From contig NZ_WXYN01000003.1 of assembly GCF_016881065.1 (NCBI RefSeq), positions 25,486-89,485 on the forward strand: a DNA stretch of 64,000 nt, given 5' to 3'. Shown here one piece after another: positions 8,822 through 17,059 of this stretch (its first letter is position 1; every line of letters begins with the position of its first letter). This DNA comes from Planococcus soli (GTDB taxonomy: Bacteria > Bacillota > Bacilli > Bacillales_A > Planococcaceae). Under the pieces are notes generated by a model that saw nothing but the letters and a program-made list of their open reading frames with translations, was not told the origin of the DNA and ran no database searches. A program made the position numbers and the translations under genes.

Positions 8822-9912
8822 TGTAATTCCTCCAGTTCTTTTTGTAGTTGTGCAGCGTTTAATTCAAGACGTACTGTCGCATTGCTTTCCAATGTTTTGG
8901 CTGCATTGACCATAGCCGTTTGAATAGTTAACTCAAATTCCTGGCCATCCATCACGCTGTGGATGATAGCACTGGAAAATGCATCGCCAGCTCCCGTTAC
9001 ATCCGTAACCTGCTCGACTGGCATCGAGTGGTAATGGCGGATACCGTCAGCATTTCCAGCTACTGCTCCATCTTTTCCGCCTGTGATCACCACGGCTTCT
9101 GCTCCCCGTGCCAAGAGCTGCTCAGCAGCCTGATGCCAGCTATCCAGCGAATCAATGGATTGCTGCAAATATTTGCTTGCTTCGTCACGGTTCAGGATCA
9201 GCCAGCTTATGCCTGTCAAATCATCGCTCAACCGCTCCATTTTTGGTGCAGACACCGGAATCACTGCCAGTGGAATTTTATTGGTTAAAGCCAGTCGCCG
9301 AACATATTCCAGCGTTTCCAGCGGACTGTTTAAATCGATGACGAGAAAAGCAGCCGACAATAGGACACTTTCATTTTTAGCGACGTATTCCGGCGTCATT
9401 AAATCATAGATTTTCATATCCGCCATGGCCAGCAGCATTTCGCCATCCGGCTCCAAGATTGCTGTATATGTCCCTGTTGAAAGCCCATCAATGGCTTTTG
9501 TCAGTTCAGTCGACATAAAAGAGTTCGAAGCAGCCTCTATTAAATTCCATTCCGGATCATTGCCGACAATCGACAAGAGTTTGACGGAACGGCCAAGCCG
9601 CCCCAGATTCTCAGCAACGTTTCGTGCGACACCTCCGACACTGCCTGAAACCGATGCAGGATTTGAGGTTCCCATCTGTGCAGGCTGGTCCATCAAAAAT
9701 TTTCTGTCGACATTGGCGCCGCCGATGCAAATTACCGTTTTTTCCTCCGGCAAAACGTATGCACGCCCAAGAATTTTTCCTTGGCGCATCAGATTCGAAA
9801 TAAAGTTGGCAAGCGATGGCCTGGACATATTCAAGTGCTCCGCCATTTCCTGTTGGGATAGATATGGGTTGCGGCGTATCAGTTCCAGCACTTCCACTTC
9901 TTTCTGATTCAT
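8818..9912 (-). CDS. psuK: PfkB-family pseudouridine kinase with N-terminal winged-helix domain
   Basis: This protein is a probable pseudouridine kinase supplying substrate to PsuG. It has about 364 residues from the ATG at 9912, which has GGAGGTG upstream; the frame runs further but unsupported. Residues 1-55 form a winged helix-turn-helix ([20 protein letters not shown], then a recognition helix with [13 protein letters not shown]). The ribokinase-like domain follows, with [18 protein letters not shown] and the catalytic signature [14 protein letters not shown] near the C-terminus. The HTH fusion is known in PsuK/YeiC-type kinases and suggests that the enzyme also regulates transcription. 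A perfect inverted repeat overlaps its own promoter. Substrate assignment rests mainly on the coupling with psuG. Confidence 0.88.
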   Translation of the reverse strand: MNQKEVEVLELIRRNPYLSQQEMAEHLNMSRPSLANFISNLMRQGKILGRAYVLPEEKTVICIGGANVDRKFLMDQPAQMGTSNPASVSGSVGGVARNVAENLGRLGRSVKLLSIVGNDPEWNLIEAASNSFMSTELTKAIDGLSTGTYTAILEPDGEMLLAMADMKIYDLMTPEYVAKNESVLLSAAFLVIDLNSPLETLEYVRRLALTNKIPLAVIPVSAPKMERLSDDLTGISWLILNRDEASKYLQQSIDSLDSWHQAAEQLLARGAEAVVITGGKDGAVAGNADGIRHYHSMPVEQVTDVTGAGDAFSSAIIHSVMDGQEFELTIQTAMVNAAKTLESNATVRLELNAAQLQKELEELQ

Positions 9913-9942
9913 TTCAACACCTCCGTTCAAACATTTGTTTAA

Positions 9943-10002
9943 ATCATAAACTTTTATAACGAAAAAGGCAAGGGAAATATTATTTCGAATATCGTTATAA
10001 AA
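9943..10002 (-). promoter_or_regulatory. psuK promoter with a spaced perfect inverted repeat (candidate operator)
   Basis: On the minus strand TTGCCT (9971-9966), a 17-nt spacer and TATGAT (9948-9943) form a good sigma-A promoter. One arm of a perfect 10-bp inverted repeat, TTTTATAACG, lies at 9952-9961 inside the spacer. The matching arm CGTTATAAAA lies at 9993-10002. The arms are 31 bp apart, close to three helical turns from arm to arm. The arrangement suggests repressor binding, perhaps by the PsuK winged helix. Confidence 0.65.
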
Positions 10003-10004
10003 CA

Positions 10005-10034
10005 TTGCAGGGGGTGACTGAAAATTGCTACTAT
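10005..10034 (+). promoter_or_regulatory. Promoter of the M29 aminopeptidase gene
   Basis: TTGCAG at 10005-10010, an 18-nt spacer and TACTAT at 10029-10034. Transcription would begin near 10041. That places the AGAGGAGAG site inside the message and leaves no leader for the ATG at 10042, so it supports the TTG start at 10060. Confidence 0.6.
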
Positions 10035-10059
10035 AGAGGAGATGAGAGGAGAGATTTAT

Positions 10060-11292
10060 TTGACATCTTTTAATGAAAAGTTAACCCGCTATGCTGAACT
10101 GGCTGTAAAAGTGGGAGTAAATATTCAATCTGGCCAGCAGCTTTATATTGCTGCTGCAATTGAGGCTGCACCACTGGTTCGTTTGATTACTCAAAAAGCT
10201 TACGAAACAGGAGCTAAGCAAGTGTATGTCGACTGGAACGATGATGCCATTTCACGTCTGCGCTTTGAAATGGCGCCAGAAGATTCGTTTTCAGAGTATC
10301 CGGCCTGGAAAGTACAGGAACGGGAGCAATTGGCTGACCAAGGGGCTGCTTTTATCAGTGTCGTATCACAAAGCCCGGACCTTTTAGCCGGAATCGACTC
10401 GAAGCGCATTGCCGCTTTCCAAAAAGCGACTGGGCAGGCATTGAGCAAATACCGCCAATACGTCCAATCGGATAAAATCAGCTGGACTGTTATTGCAGCT
10501 CCTTCCCAAAAATGGGCTGCGAAAGTCTTTCCGGATGTACCGGCAGAGCAGCAAATTGATACGCTATGGGATGCGATCTTTAAAGCAGTCCGCGCAGATC
10601 TCGATCAGCCGATTGAGGCATGGAGTGAGCATGACCAGTTGCTTCATACAAAGGTCGATTATTTGAACGGCAAGAAATACGCCAAACTTCATTACACGTC
10701 ACCGAAAACTGATTTGGAAGTGGCTCTTCCAGATGGCCATCTATGGTGTGGAGCTGGATCGATCAATGAAAAAGGCGATGCTTTCATGGCGAACATGCCA
10801 ACTGAAGAAGTGTTTACAGTACCGCATAAAACGGGTGTAAACGGCTATGTATCCAGTACAAAGCCTTTGAGCTATGGAGGAAACATCATCGACGATTTCA
10901 AAGTCACATTCAAAGACGGAAAAATTGTCGACGTGACAGCTGCGCAAGGCGAAGACGTCCTGAAACAACTTGTTGCAACCGACGAAGGATCGCATTTCCT
11001 TGGCGAAGTGGCATTGGTTCCCCATCAGTCACCAATTTCCGATTCGAATATTTTATTCTATAACACCTTGTTCGATGAAAACGCATCAAACCATTTTGCC
11101 ATCGGAAGCGCTTACGCATTCTGTATTGAAGGCGGAAAGACGATGTCCCAGGAAGAGTTGTTGAAAAATGGCTTGAACCAAAGCATCACGCATGTCGATT
11201 TCATGGTCGGCTCTTCAGAAATGGACATCGATGGAATCTTGGAAGACGGATCGCGTGAGGCAATTTTCCGCGGCGGCAATTGGGCATTTTAA
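10060..11292 (+). CDS. M29-family aminopeptidase (AmpS/thermophilic metallopeptidase type)
   Basis: This is a cytosolic metallo-aminopeptidase of peptidase family M29, about 410 residues. The metal-ligand motifs of the family are in order: MPTEEVFTVPH, FLGEVALVPHQSPISDSN, FDENASNHFAIGSAY, and the C-terminal HVDFMVGSSEMDIDGI. I choose the TTG at 10060 (L-T-S-F-N-E-K) because AGAGGAGAG lies 6 nt upstream. This start also aligns with the paralogue at 22031-23260, which begins MNFQEKLEQYADL. The ATG at 10042 has a purine-rich stretch directly abutting it, too close to work. The gene is transcribed away from psuK. It releases N-terminal residues from peptides; the preferred substrate is not evident. 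Confidence 0.93.
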   Translation: MTSFNEKLTRYAELAVKVGVNIQSGQQLYIAAAIEAAPLVRLITQKAYETGAKQVYVDWNDDAISRLRFEMAPEDSFSEYPAWKVQEREQLADQGAAFISVVSQSPDLLAGIDSKRIAAFQKATGQALSKYRQYVQSDKISWTVIAAPSQKWAAKVFPDVPAEQQIDTLWDAIFKAVRADLDQPIEAWSEHDQLLHTKVDYLNGKKYAKLHYTSPKTDLEVALPDGHLWCGAGSINEKGDAFMANMPTEEVFTVPHKTGVNGYVSSTKPLSYGGNIIDDFKVTFKDGKIVDVTAAQGEDVLKQLVATDEGSHFLGEVALVPHQSPISDSNILFYNTLFDENASNHFAIGSAYAFCIEGGKTMSQEELLKNGLNQSITHVDFMVGSSEMDIDGILEDGSREAIFRGGNWAF

Positions 11293-11377
11293 GTATCGAT
11301 AATTCGACACTTATTTTTTCCGGTAAAATCATGTATACTTAACATTGATAATTACAGTTTAGAGAGGAGTTATCATT

Positions 11378-11518
11378 ATGTTTTATGGCATTACTGTCAC
11401 ACTCGGCTTTATGGTCGTAATTTTCTTGTTTTTCTTCACGCTTCTACACTTTCTTGGGAAAGAGCTGCATCCGCACGACGCGGAGCATGTAGACCCTATT
11501 CCTGAAAAAAAATACTAA
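11378..11518 (+). CDS. 46-residue single-helix membrane microprotein
   Basis: The ATG at 11378 is preceded by AGAGAGGAG at a normal distance, and the frame ends with TAA at 11518, right before a strong terminator. The protein has one hydrophobic helix at about residues 4-26 (ITVTLGFMVVIFLFFFTLLH). A short tail rich in His and acidic residues follows, then a Lys-Lys-Tyr end. I do not recognise the family. The tight fit of ribosome binding site, frame and terminator argues that it is real. It may be co-transcribed with the aminopeptidase or have its own promoter in the 85-bp gap. Confidence 0.7.
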   Translation: MFYGITVTLGFMVVIFLFFFTLLHFLGKELHPHDAEHVDPIPEKKY

Positions 11519-11524
11519 GCGACT

Positions 11525-11555
11525 AAAACCGGCTTCTTCATTGAAGCCGGTTTTT
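11525..11555 (+). terminator. Terminator after the membrane microprotein
   Basis: A perfect 12-bp stem AAAACCGGCTTC / GAAGCCGGTTTT with a 6-nt loop runs into five T residues. Confidence 0.92.
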
Positions 11556-11700
11556 ATGTTCTCTGCTACGTAAGCCGGATAAAATATAAATGTTTTATCC
11601 ATTTCTCTGCCCTTTAGGTCCCTTCGGCTCTTTCGCTTACTCTTTGGCAATGGTAAAATCCGTACTAGTTAGCGTCTTTATTCATAGGAGGAATTTATAT

Positions 11701-12708
11701 ATGTTTTCTGCAATAGATATCGGTATCGATTTAGGAACCGCGAATATATTAGTTTATACAAAAGCAAAAGGCATCATCATAAATGAACCTTCTGTCGTAG
11801 CACTGGATGCGAAAACACGCGCAGTGCTGGCAGTTGGAGATGAAGCAAAAGCCATGCTCGGCAAAGCTCCCGACTCCATCCTGGTTATCCGCCCCTTAAA
11901 AGACGGAGTCATTGCAGACTTTGATGTCACCAGAGACCTCTTGAAAATCATTATGCAAAGAGCAGCAAAACAACTCGGCAGTGCTTACCGGAAACCCAAT
12001 GTTATGGTTTGTACGCCTTCTGGAGCCACGACAGTAGAACGCCGCGCAATCCACGATGCGGTAAAACAAAGCGGTGCTAAAACCGTTCACTTGATCGAAG
12101 AAACCGTAGCGGCTGCTATTGGCGCAGATCTGCCCATCAGTGAACCGGTCGCAAGCGTCATTGTGGATATAGGCGGCGGCACCACAGAAGTCGGCATCAT
12201 TTCATTTGGCGGAGTGGTTTCTTCAAACACTGTCAAAGTGGCCGGCGACCGCATGGACGAAGACATCATCCAATACGTCCGCAAGCATTACAATATCCTG
12301 ATCGGTGAACGCACTGCCGAAAATATCAAAAAGGAAATCGGCTATGCGCCAGTTCCCCATGAAGTGAAGCATATGGAAATCCGAGGCCGCGACATCATGA
12401 GCGGCTTGCCGAAAACCATCACGTTGAGTTCTCTTGAAACCCAGGAAGCACTTAAGGAATCATTATCCGCTATTTTGGAGTGCATCCGCGCCACCTTGGA
12501 AAATTGCCCGGCCGAATTGTCCGGCGATATGGTTGACCAGGGAGTCGTCATTTCGGGAGGCGGCGCTCTTCTAAAAGGCATGCAGGAATGGCTGTCAAAA
12601 GAAATATCTGTCCCAGTTCATATTGCCCCGCAGCCTCTCGAATCGGTCGCCATCGGAACAGGCCTGTCACTAGACATGATTAAGCAATTAGAGAAAATGT
12701 CCCGGTAA
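11701..12708 (+). CDS. mreBH: Rod-shape-determining actin homologue MreBH
   Basis: This is a bacterial actin of the MreB family with 335 residues, the same length as B. subtilis MreBH. The start [20 protein letters not shown] matches the MreBH version of the phosphate-1 loop. The phosphate-2 motif [17 protein letters not shown] and the adenosine motif SGGGALLKG also follow in order. It polymerises under the membrane and guides lateral wall synthesis; in B. subtilis MreBH positions the hydrolase LytE. The start is the ATG at 11701 with AGGAGG 10 nt upstream; longer readings of the frame have no support. It stands alone rather than in an mreBCD cluster, which fits MreBH rather than MreB. Repeat elements begin immediately after its stop. 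Confidence 0.9.
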   Translation: MFSAIDIGIDLGTANILVYTKAKGIIINEPSVVALDAKTRAVLAVGDEAKAMLGKAPDSILVIRPLKDGVIADFDVTRDLLKIIMQRAAKQLGSAYRKPNVMVCTPSGATTVERRAIHDAVKQSGAKTVHLIEETVAAAIGADLPISEPVASVIVDIGGGTTEVGIISFGGVVSSNTVKVAGDRMDEDIIQYVRKHYNILIGERTAENIKKEIGYAPVPHEVKHMEIRGRDIMSGLPKTITLSSLETQEALKESLSAILECIRATLENCPAELSGDMVDQGVVISGGGALLKGMQEWLSKEISVPVHIAPQPLESVAIGTGLSLDMIKQLEKMSR

Positions 12709-12709
12709 C

Positions 12710-13128
12710 AAAGAAAAGCGCAAGCGCCCGTGGAGATTCGACGGGCATAAGACGCTCGGGCGAAGCGGCGTTCTTCAGCCGCACAGCCAGAGTGACTTAT
12801 GACCCTAGATTCTGGGTGCTGGAGCTGGACACAAAAAAATGCGCAAGCAGCCGTTTAGCCCCGACAAGCGCTGGAAGCCTTACCGATAATGGCGGTCTTC
12901 GCCATTGCTGGTAAGGCTGAAGCGACTCGAGGGGCTGGCTGCTGGAGCTGGACAACAAGAAAAGCGCAAGCGCCTGTGGAGCTCTGACGGGCATAAGACG
13001 GACCGGCGAAGCGGCACTTTTTGCCGCATAGTTGGGCTGGCTTATGACCGAAGAGCTGGGTGCTGGAGTCTAGACATAAAGAAAAGCGCAAGCGCCATGC
13101 AACTCCAACTTGTGCCATAAGAAAATGG
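12710..13128 (+). repeat. Tandem array of three structured repeats plus a truncated fourth
   Basis: Copies lie at about 12710-12832, 12833-12954, 12955-13076 and a shortened one at 13077-13128. Each starts near AAGAAAAGCGCAAGC; full ones end GCTGGAGCTGGACA or a variant. Stems with compensating sequence differences are visible. The second copy has GCAGCC/GGCTGC and AGCCCC/GGGGCT. The third has AGCTCT/AGAGCT. The first and third share CATAAG/CTTATG and an inner GCGGC/GCCGC hairpin. The second copy replaces the CATAAG core by CCTTACC/GGTAAGG. The same family occurs at 5257-5520 and as a remnant at 21079-21108. Confidence 0.88.
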
Positions 13129-13373
13129 ACAATAAAAGAAAACTGATGACATGACGAGATAATCGGATTGTCTTCAGTTTTTATAGTTATAGAAACTTGC
13201 TGCATCAGGACCATCAATATATATTCGTTTCCTATAAAAAGCATTGTGTTATCAAAAAACACTTCCGAGGAATGACTTTTCCCCTAATTTTCTTTATAGT
13301 TATCATTTCCATTCGTCTTTTTCAGAAATTTGGATTAAACTTAAAAGGTATCACTCAATGAGGGGGAAGCATA
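13129..13373. other. Intergenic stretch between repeats and carbonic anhydrase gene
   Basis: There is no coding signal here. A short sequence TTTATAGTTAT occurs twice, near 13180 and 13294. TTGGATTAAACTTAAAAGGTAT just upstream of the carbonic anhydrase gene may contain its promoter, but no clean -35/-10 pair can be assigned. Confidence 0.4.
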
Positions 13374-13940
13374 ATGGCTTTATTAGATGAAATTCTGGAG
13401 TATAACGAAGAGTTTGTGAAGGAAAAGCGTTATGAAGAGTTTATGACCACCAAATTTCCTGACAAGAAAGTTGTTATATTGACATGCATGGATACGCGCC
13501 TGTTTGAAATGCTGCCAAAAGCGATGAATTTTAAAAACGGCGACATTAAAATCGTCAAAAGCGCCGGGGCTGTCATCAACCACCCATTCGGCGGCATCAT
13601 GCGCAGCCTGCTTGTTGCTGTGTACGAGTTGAATGCAGATGAAATCTACATTATCGGACACCACGATTGTGGCATGGCTTCCATTAATCCTGAAAAAATG
13701 CTGGAAAAGATGAAACATCGGGGCGTAGATGAAAAGACCATTGATATGATGGAGTATTCCGGAGTGGATTTGAAAGGCTGGCTCCGCGGATTTGATGATG
13801 TGACGGAAAGCGTCGCCCACAGCGTCAATATGGTCCGCAACCACCCTCTGCTCGACACCACGGTTCCTGTCCATGGCCTGGTCATCGATCCGACCACAGG
13901 CAAACTGGATGTTGTCGTTAACGGAAACAAAAACCGCTGA
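13374..13940 (+). CDS. Beta-class carbonic anhydrase
   Basis: This 188-residue zinc enzyme interconverts CO2 and bicarbonate. The ligand set of beta carbonic anhydrases is plain: C38 and D40-R42 in ILTCMDTRL, and H96 with C99 in IIGHHDCGM. The SAGAVINHPFGGIMRSL segment lines the active site. Length and sequence resemble the short YtiB-like group of Bacillales. The ATG is preceded by AGGGGGAAG. It is monocistronic and its stop lies in a terminator shared with the opposing DinB-like gene. Confidence 0.93.
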   Translation: MALLDEILEYNEEFVKEKRYEEFMTTKFPDKKVVILTCMDTRLFEMLPKAMNFKNGDIKIVKSAGAVINHPFGGIMRSLLVAVYELNADEIYIIGHHDCGMASINPEKMLEKMKHRGVDEKTIDMMEYSGVDLKGWLRGFDDVTESVAHSVNMVRNHPLLDTTVPVHGLVIDPTTGKLDVVVNGNKNR

Positions 13941-13962
13941 GAAATTCTCAGCGGTTTTGTTT
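13930..13962. terminator. Bidirectional terminator between carbonic anhydrase and DinB-like genes
   Basis: A 14-bp perfect stem (13930-13943 with 13945-13958) is flanked by A-rich sequence on the left and TTTTGTTTTT on the right. It contains the TGA stop of the plus-strand gene. Confidence 0.85.
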
Positions 13963-14430
13963 TTGGTAATAAATATAATCGAGGGCTGTTCCCTCTTTGC
14001 CGAATTGCCGGAGAAACGAGGCAATCTGTCCTCTATGATAGCTGGCATGATTGACAATGGTAAACAGCATCTCTTCCCGTGTTGAGGAAAAATCGTCTCC
14101 ACGCATATTTTGGTAATCGAGTGTTTCCTGCCACTGTTCTTCCGACAATGATGCAAAAAACAATTCCATTTCAGCATGCAGCAGCATTAATGCCTCCATC
14201 GCTTTTTGGGTTGTTTCCACTTCATAATGCTCAAATGCCGGTTTAGCTACCCCCATCATTCGGAGCAGCCACAGTTTTTCCACTCCGATCACGTGTTCAA
14301 CTGTCGCATGAATCGAAGCAAAAGAATTTGCTCCTTCTTTCTGATATAAGTCCTCGCCCAAGGTTTGAACATGTTCCAAGCAAGCCAGTGTCGCCCATTT
14401 ATGATAAGAGAACATTTTTTCTTTATCCAT
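13948..14430 (-). CDS. DinB/YfiT-type putative metal-dependent hydrolase-fold protein
   Basis: This is a four-helix-bundle protein of about 160 residues in the DinB superfamily. Three histidines expected to bind a metal are visible: one in HATVEHVIGVEKLW and two in the C-terminal VNHASYHRGQIASFLRQFG motif. Members are often damage- or stress-linked or are thiol-dependent transferases; the activity here is not known. GGAAGG is placed for the ATG at 14430. A GTG at 14439 is an in-frame alternative but has its purine stretch too close. Confidence 0.85.
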   Translation of the reverse strand: MDKEKMFSYHKWATLACLEHVQTLGEDLYQKEGANSFASIHATVEHVIGVEKLWLLRMMGVAKPAFEHYEVETTQKAMEALMLLHAEMELFFASLSEEQWQETLDYQNMRGDDFSSTREEMLFTIVNHASYHRGQIASFLRQFGKEGTALDYIYYQKQNR

Positions 14431-14515
14431 TTTACGCACCTTCCTCTACTTTTATTCACGTTTCAAACCAGCGCTGCATCTCTTTCCACCATTTTTTATA
14501 GGTGGCCTTGCCCTT

Positions 14516-15064
14516 TCAAAATTCTTTCTCAATCATGGCATAGTAATAATGGTCTTTCCATTCACCATTGATATAGAGAAACTCCTTAAGCAAGCCTTCC
14601 CGGCGAAATCCGGTTTTTTCCAATACCCGTATAGAGCCTTCATTCTCTGGTGAAACATAGGCTTCCATCCGATGGAGGCGAAGCTCTTCAAACCCGAAAA
14701 CAGTCATTAGTTTTACCGCTTCTGTTGCAATGCCTTTGCCAATATATGCTTCATCAATGGAATAACCGACCAATGCACTTAAAAAAGGCATGCGCTTGAC
14801 ACTGTATACGGAAATGTGGCCAATCAGCTTTTTCGTGCCATATTCAAAAATCCCTACACTGTACTCCCGATTTTCTCTCGCCTGGTAGATCGATTCCCGA
14901 ATTTTTTCCCGCTGAACGGCTGCTGAAAAATAACTGTCCCGGTGGCGCGGTTCGTACACAGACCAATAATCCCGGTTGCGCAGCAGCAATTCCATCATCT
15001 CTTCTGCATCGTCGACGGTTAAACTGCGCAGGTAACAAGTCTGTCCTTCGAAAAGCAAGTTCAT
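14516..15064 (-). CDS. GNAT-family N-acetyltransferase (RimJ/RimL-like)
   Basis: This 182-residue protein has the RimL-type acetyltransferase fold. It opens LLFEGQTCYLRSLTVDDAEE, and the acetyl-CoA-binding region reads VGYSIDEAYIGKGIATEAVK. The C-terminal SIRVLEKTGFRREGLLKEF is typical of enzymes that modify protein N-termini or small amines. The ATG lies one base after the pepF stop, with a weak TGAGG site, so translation is probably coupled to pepF. The target is unknown. Confidence 0.9.
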   Translation of the reverse strand: MNLLFEGQTCYLRSLTVDDAEEMMELLLRNRDYWSVYEPRHRDSYFSAAVQREKIRESIYQARENREYSVGIFEYGTKKLIGHISVYSVKRMPFLSALVGYSIDEAYIGKGIATEAVKLMTVFGFEELRLHRMEAYVSPENEGSIRVLEKTGFRREGLLKEFLYINGEWKDHYYYAMIEKEF

Positions 15065-15065
15065 A

Positions 15066-16865
15066 TTAGGCCTCAGCAGATGTCAGCGAAATAAATTCTT
15101 CGGCATCCTGGACACATAAAGCGATTCCTTTTTCCCAGAAAGCCTGCTGCGTGATATCTTCGCCCAAATGTTTCATTGCCAAGTCTTCTGCTGACATCAC
15201 TGCTGTATCACGAAGCAAAGCCAAGTATTTTTCTTCAAAGCCGCTTCCTTCTTCCAGTGCTTTTGCATATACACTCAAAGAGAACAAATAGCCAAACGTA
15301 TACGGGAAGTTATAAAATGGCACATACGTAATGTAAAAATGCAGTTTAGATGCCCAGAAATGCGGATGCGTTGATGCCAATCCACCAGCGAATCCTTCTG
15401 TTTGTGCCTGCTCCATCAATTCATTTAATCGGGATGCCGGAACAACGCCCTTTTTGCGTTCTTCATAGAAACGGGTTTCGAAAAGGAAGCGAGAATGGAT
15501 GTTCATAAAGAACGCCACACTGCGCTGGACTTTGTCTTCCAACAATGCGATTTTTTCTTCCTTGGACTGCGCATTTTTAACAGCCGCATCTGCCACAATC
15601 ATTTCAGCGAATGTCGACGCGGTTTCAGCTACGTTCATCGCGTATGACCGGTTCAAGGAGTGGACCGGGCGCAACGCATACGTATGGAACGCATGCCCGA
15701 GTTCATGCGCCAAGGTAGCCACATTGGACATGGATCCGCTGTAAGTCATGAAAATGCGTGATTCTTCACTTAACGGCAAGCCGGTGCAAAATCCGCCTGG
15801 GCGTTTATTTGGACGGTCTTCCGCTTCAATCCAACCTTTTTCAAATGCCTGCTGTGCAAATTGCTCCAGTTCAGGGCCGAATTTGCCAAACTGTTTGAGT
15901 ATGAATTCCGCGCCTTCCTGATAAGAAAATTGCTGCGTGCTTTCAGTTACCGGTGCATCCACGTCATACCAATCAAGTCCATCTTTTCCAAGCAGTTTGC
16001 CTTTTTGATCCAAATAATCGACGAAAGGCTGTTTGTTGTTGCTGATGGCTCCCCACATGGCGTCCAGTGTTTCCTGCTTCATGCGGTTGATATGCAATGG
16101 CTCCTGCAGCGGGTTGTCCCATCCGCGCTTTTTATAAGTCTCCAAACGGAAACCGGCTATGGAATTTAAGGTCTTGGCAAAAAACTCTTCTTTATCCGTC
16201 CAAGCCTCTTCCAATTTCTCGTAGGATTCCTTGCGTACCGCTGCATCTTTATGGGAGCTTAAGTTATTTGCCTGCCCCACTGATAACGATTTGGACTCGC
16301 CGTCGACGCTGACAGTGACATTGATTTCTCCGACCAGCATATCGTATAGCTGGCTCCAGCTATGGTAGCCGTCAACGCCTAAAGCCGTAATCAAACTTTC
16401 TTCCTTTTCAGACAGCAGCATTTTTGCTTCTTCGCGCCATTCGTTCAAGATAAAGGTAAATTCACGCAAGGATTTTTCTTCGAGCAGCTCTGTCCATGCC
16501 CCATCTTCTGTTTTCGACAGGTCCTGCTGGATTTTTTGGAACGAGTTTTGAAAACGTGCCGACAGAGAAGACGCTTCACTTTCCAAAATTCCGGCTTTTT
16601 TATCTTGTGTGTTCTGTGCCATCAGACAGCCTATAAATGCACCGGATTGGCTAAGATGCCGCATCACACCGCTCATGTGTTCAAGCAAGTCAGCTACTTT
16701 TTGAGCATCTTCTTTTGCAGCCGGCACTTTGAAGTTGTGGACCAGCTCTTCAAACGCTGAAAGTTTTGTTACTGCTTCGTTCATATGTAGCCGCAATTCC
16801 TGTGATTCGCTGCCTCCTGGAAAAAGCGTATCCAAATCCCATACTTCCGGATAGTTAACTGTCAT
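15066..16865 (-). CDS. pepF: Oligoendopeptidase F (M3 family)
   Basis: This is a 599-residue zinc oligopeptidase of family M3B. The zinc motif HELGHAFH lies in SNVATLAHELGHAFHTYALR, with the third ligand region NVAETASTFAEMIV downstream. The length matches the usual PepF of about 600 residues. It degrades oligopeptides of roughly 7-17 residues in the cytoplasm. CCAGGGGGCAG precedes the ATG. It forms a unit with the acetyltransferase gene directly after it. Confidence 0.95.
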   Translation of the reverse strand: MTVNYPEVWDLDTLFPGGSESQELRLHMNEAVTKLSAFEELVHNFKVPAAKEDAQKVADLLEHMSGVMRHLSQSGAFIGCLMAQNTQDKKAGILESEASSLSARFQNSFQKIQQDLSKTEDGAWTELLEEKSLREFTFILNEWREEAKMLLSEKEESLITALGVDGYHSWSQLYDMLVGEINVTVSVDGESKSLSVGQANNLSSHKDAAVRKESYEKLEEAWTDKEEFFAKTLNSIAGFRLETYKKRGWDNPLQEPLHINRMKQETLDAMWGAISNNKQPFVDYLDQKGKLLGKDGLDWYDVDAPVTESTQQFSYQEGAEFILKQFGKFGPELEQFAQQAFEKGWIEAEDRPNKRPGGFCTGLPLSEESRIFMTYSGSMSNVATLAHELGHAFHTYALRPVHSLNRSYAMNVAETASTFAEMIVADAAVKNAQSKEEKIALLEDKVQRSVAFFMNIHSRFLFETRFYEERKKGVVPASRLNELMEQAQTEGFAGGLASTHPHFWASKLHFYITYVPFYNFPYTFGYLFSLSVYAKALEEGSGFEEKYLALLRDTAVMSAEDLAMKHLGEDITQQAFWEKGIALCVQDAEEFISLTSAEA

Positions 16866-17009
16866 GATTCTGCCCCCTGGTAAACTAAATTTTCTAAAAA
16901 CGCTCCTTTAGTATATCATTTTTCTTTCCGAAACCGGAACAATATTCCACTTCACCATAAAACACTTCACCTTATCGCCATTTTTAGGAAATTTTTTGGA
17001 AAAGGATAA

Positions 17010-17038
17010 TTGTTGATTGAAACGGCTACCGTTATACT
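17010..17038 (+). promoter_or_regulatory. Promoter of the TspO-like gene
   Basis: TTGTTG at 17010-17015, a 17-nt spacer and TATACT at 17033-17038, just upstream of the ribosome binding site. Confidence 0.55.
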
Positions 17039-17059
17039 GAAATGAAGGAGGGATTTCGC

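Noticed and set aside
12710-13128. CRISPR-like array
   Set aside because: The units are about 120 bp, tandem and structured, without short identical repeats separated by unique spacers, and no cas gene is present.
13383-14177. 264-codon minus-strand frame across carbonic anhydrase and the DinB-like gene
   Set aside because: It runs antisense to the carbonic anhydrase and through a terminator; no family match is visible.
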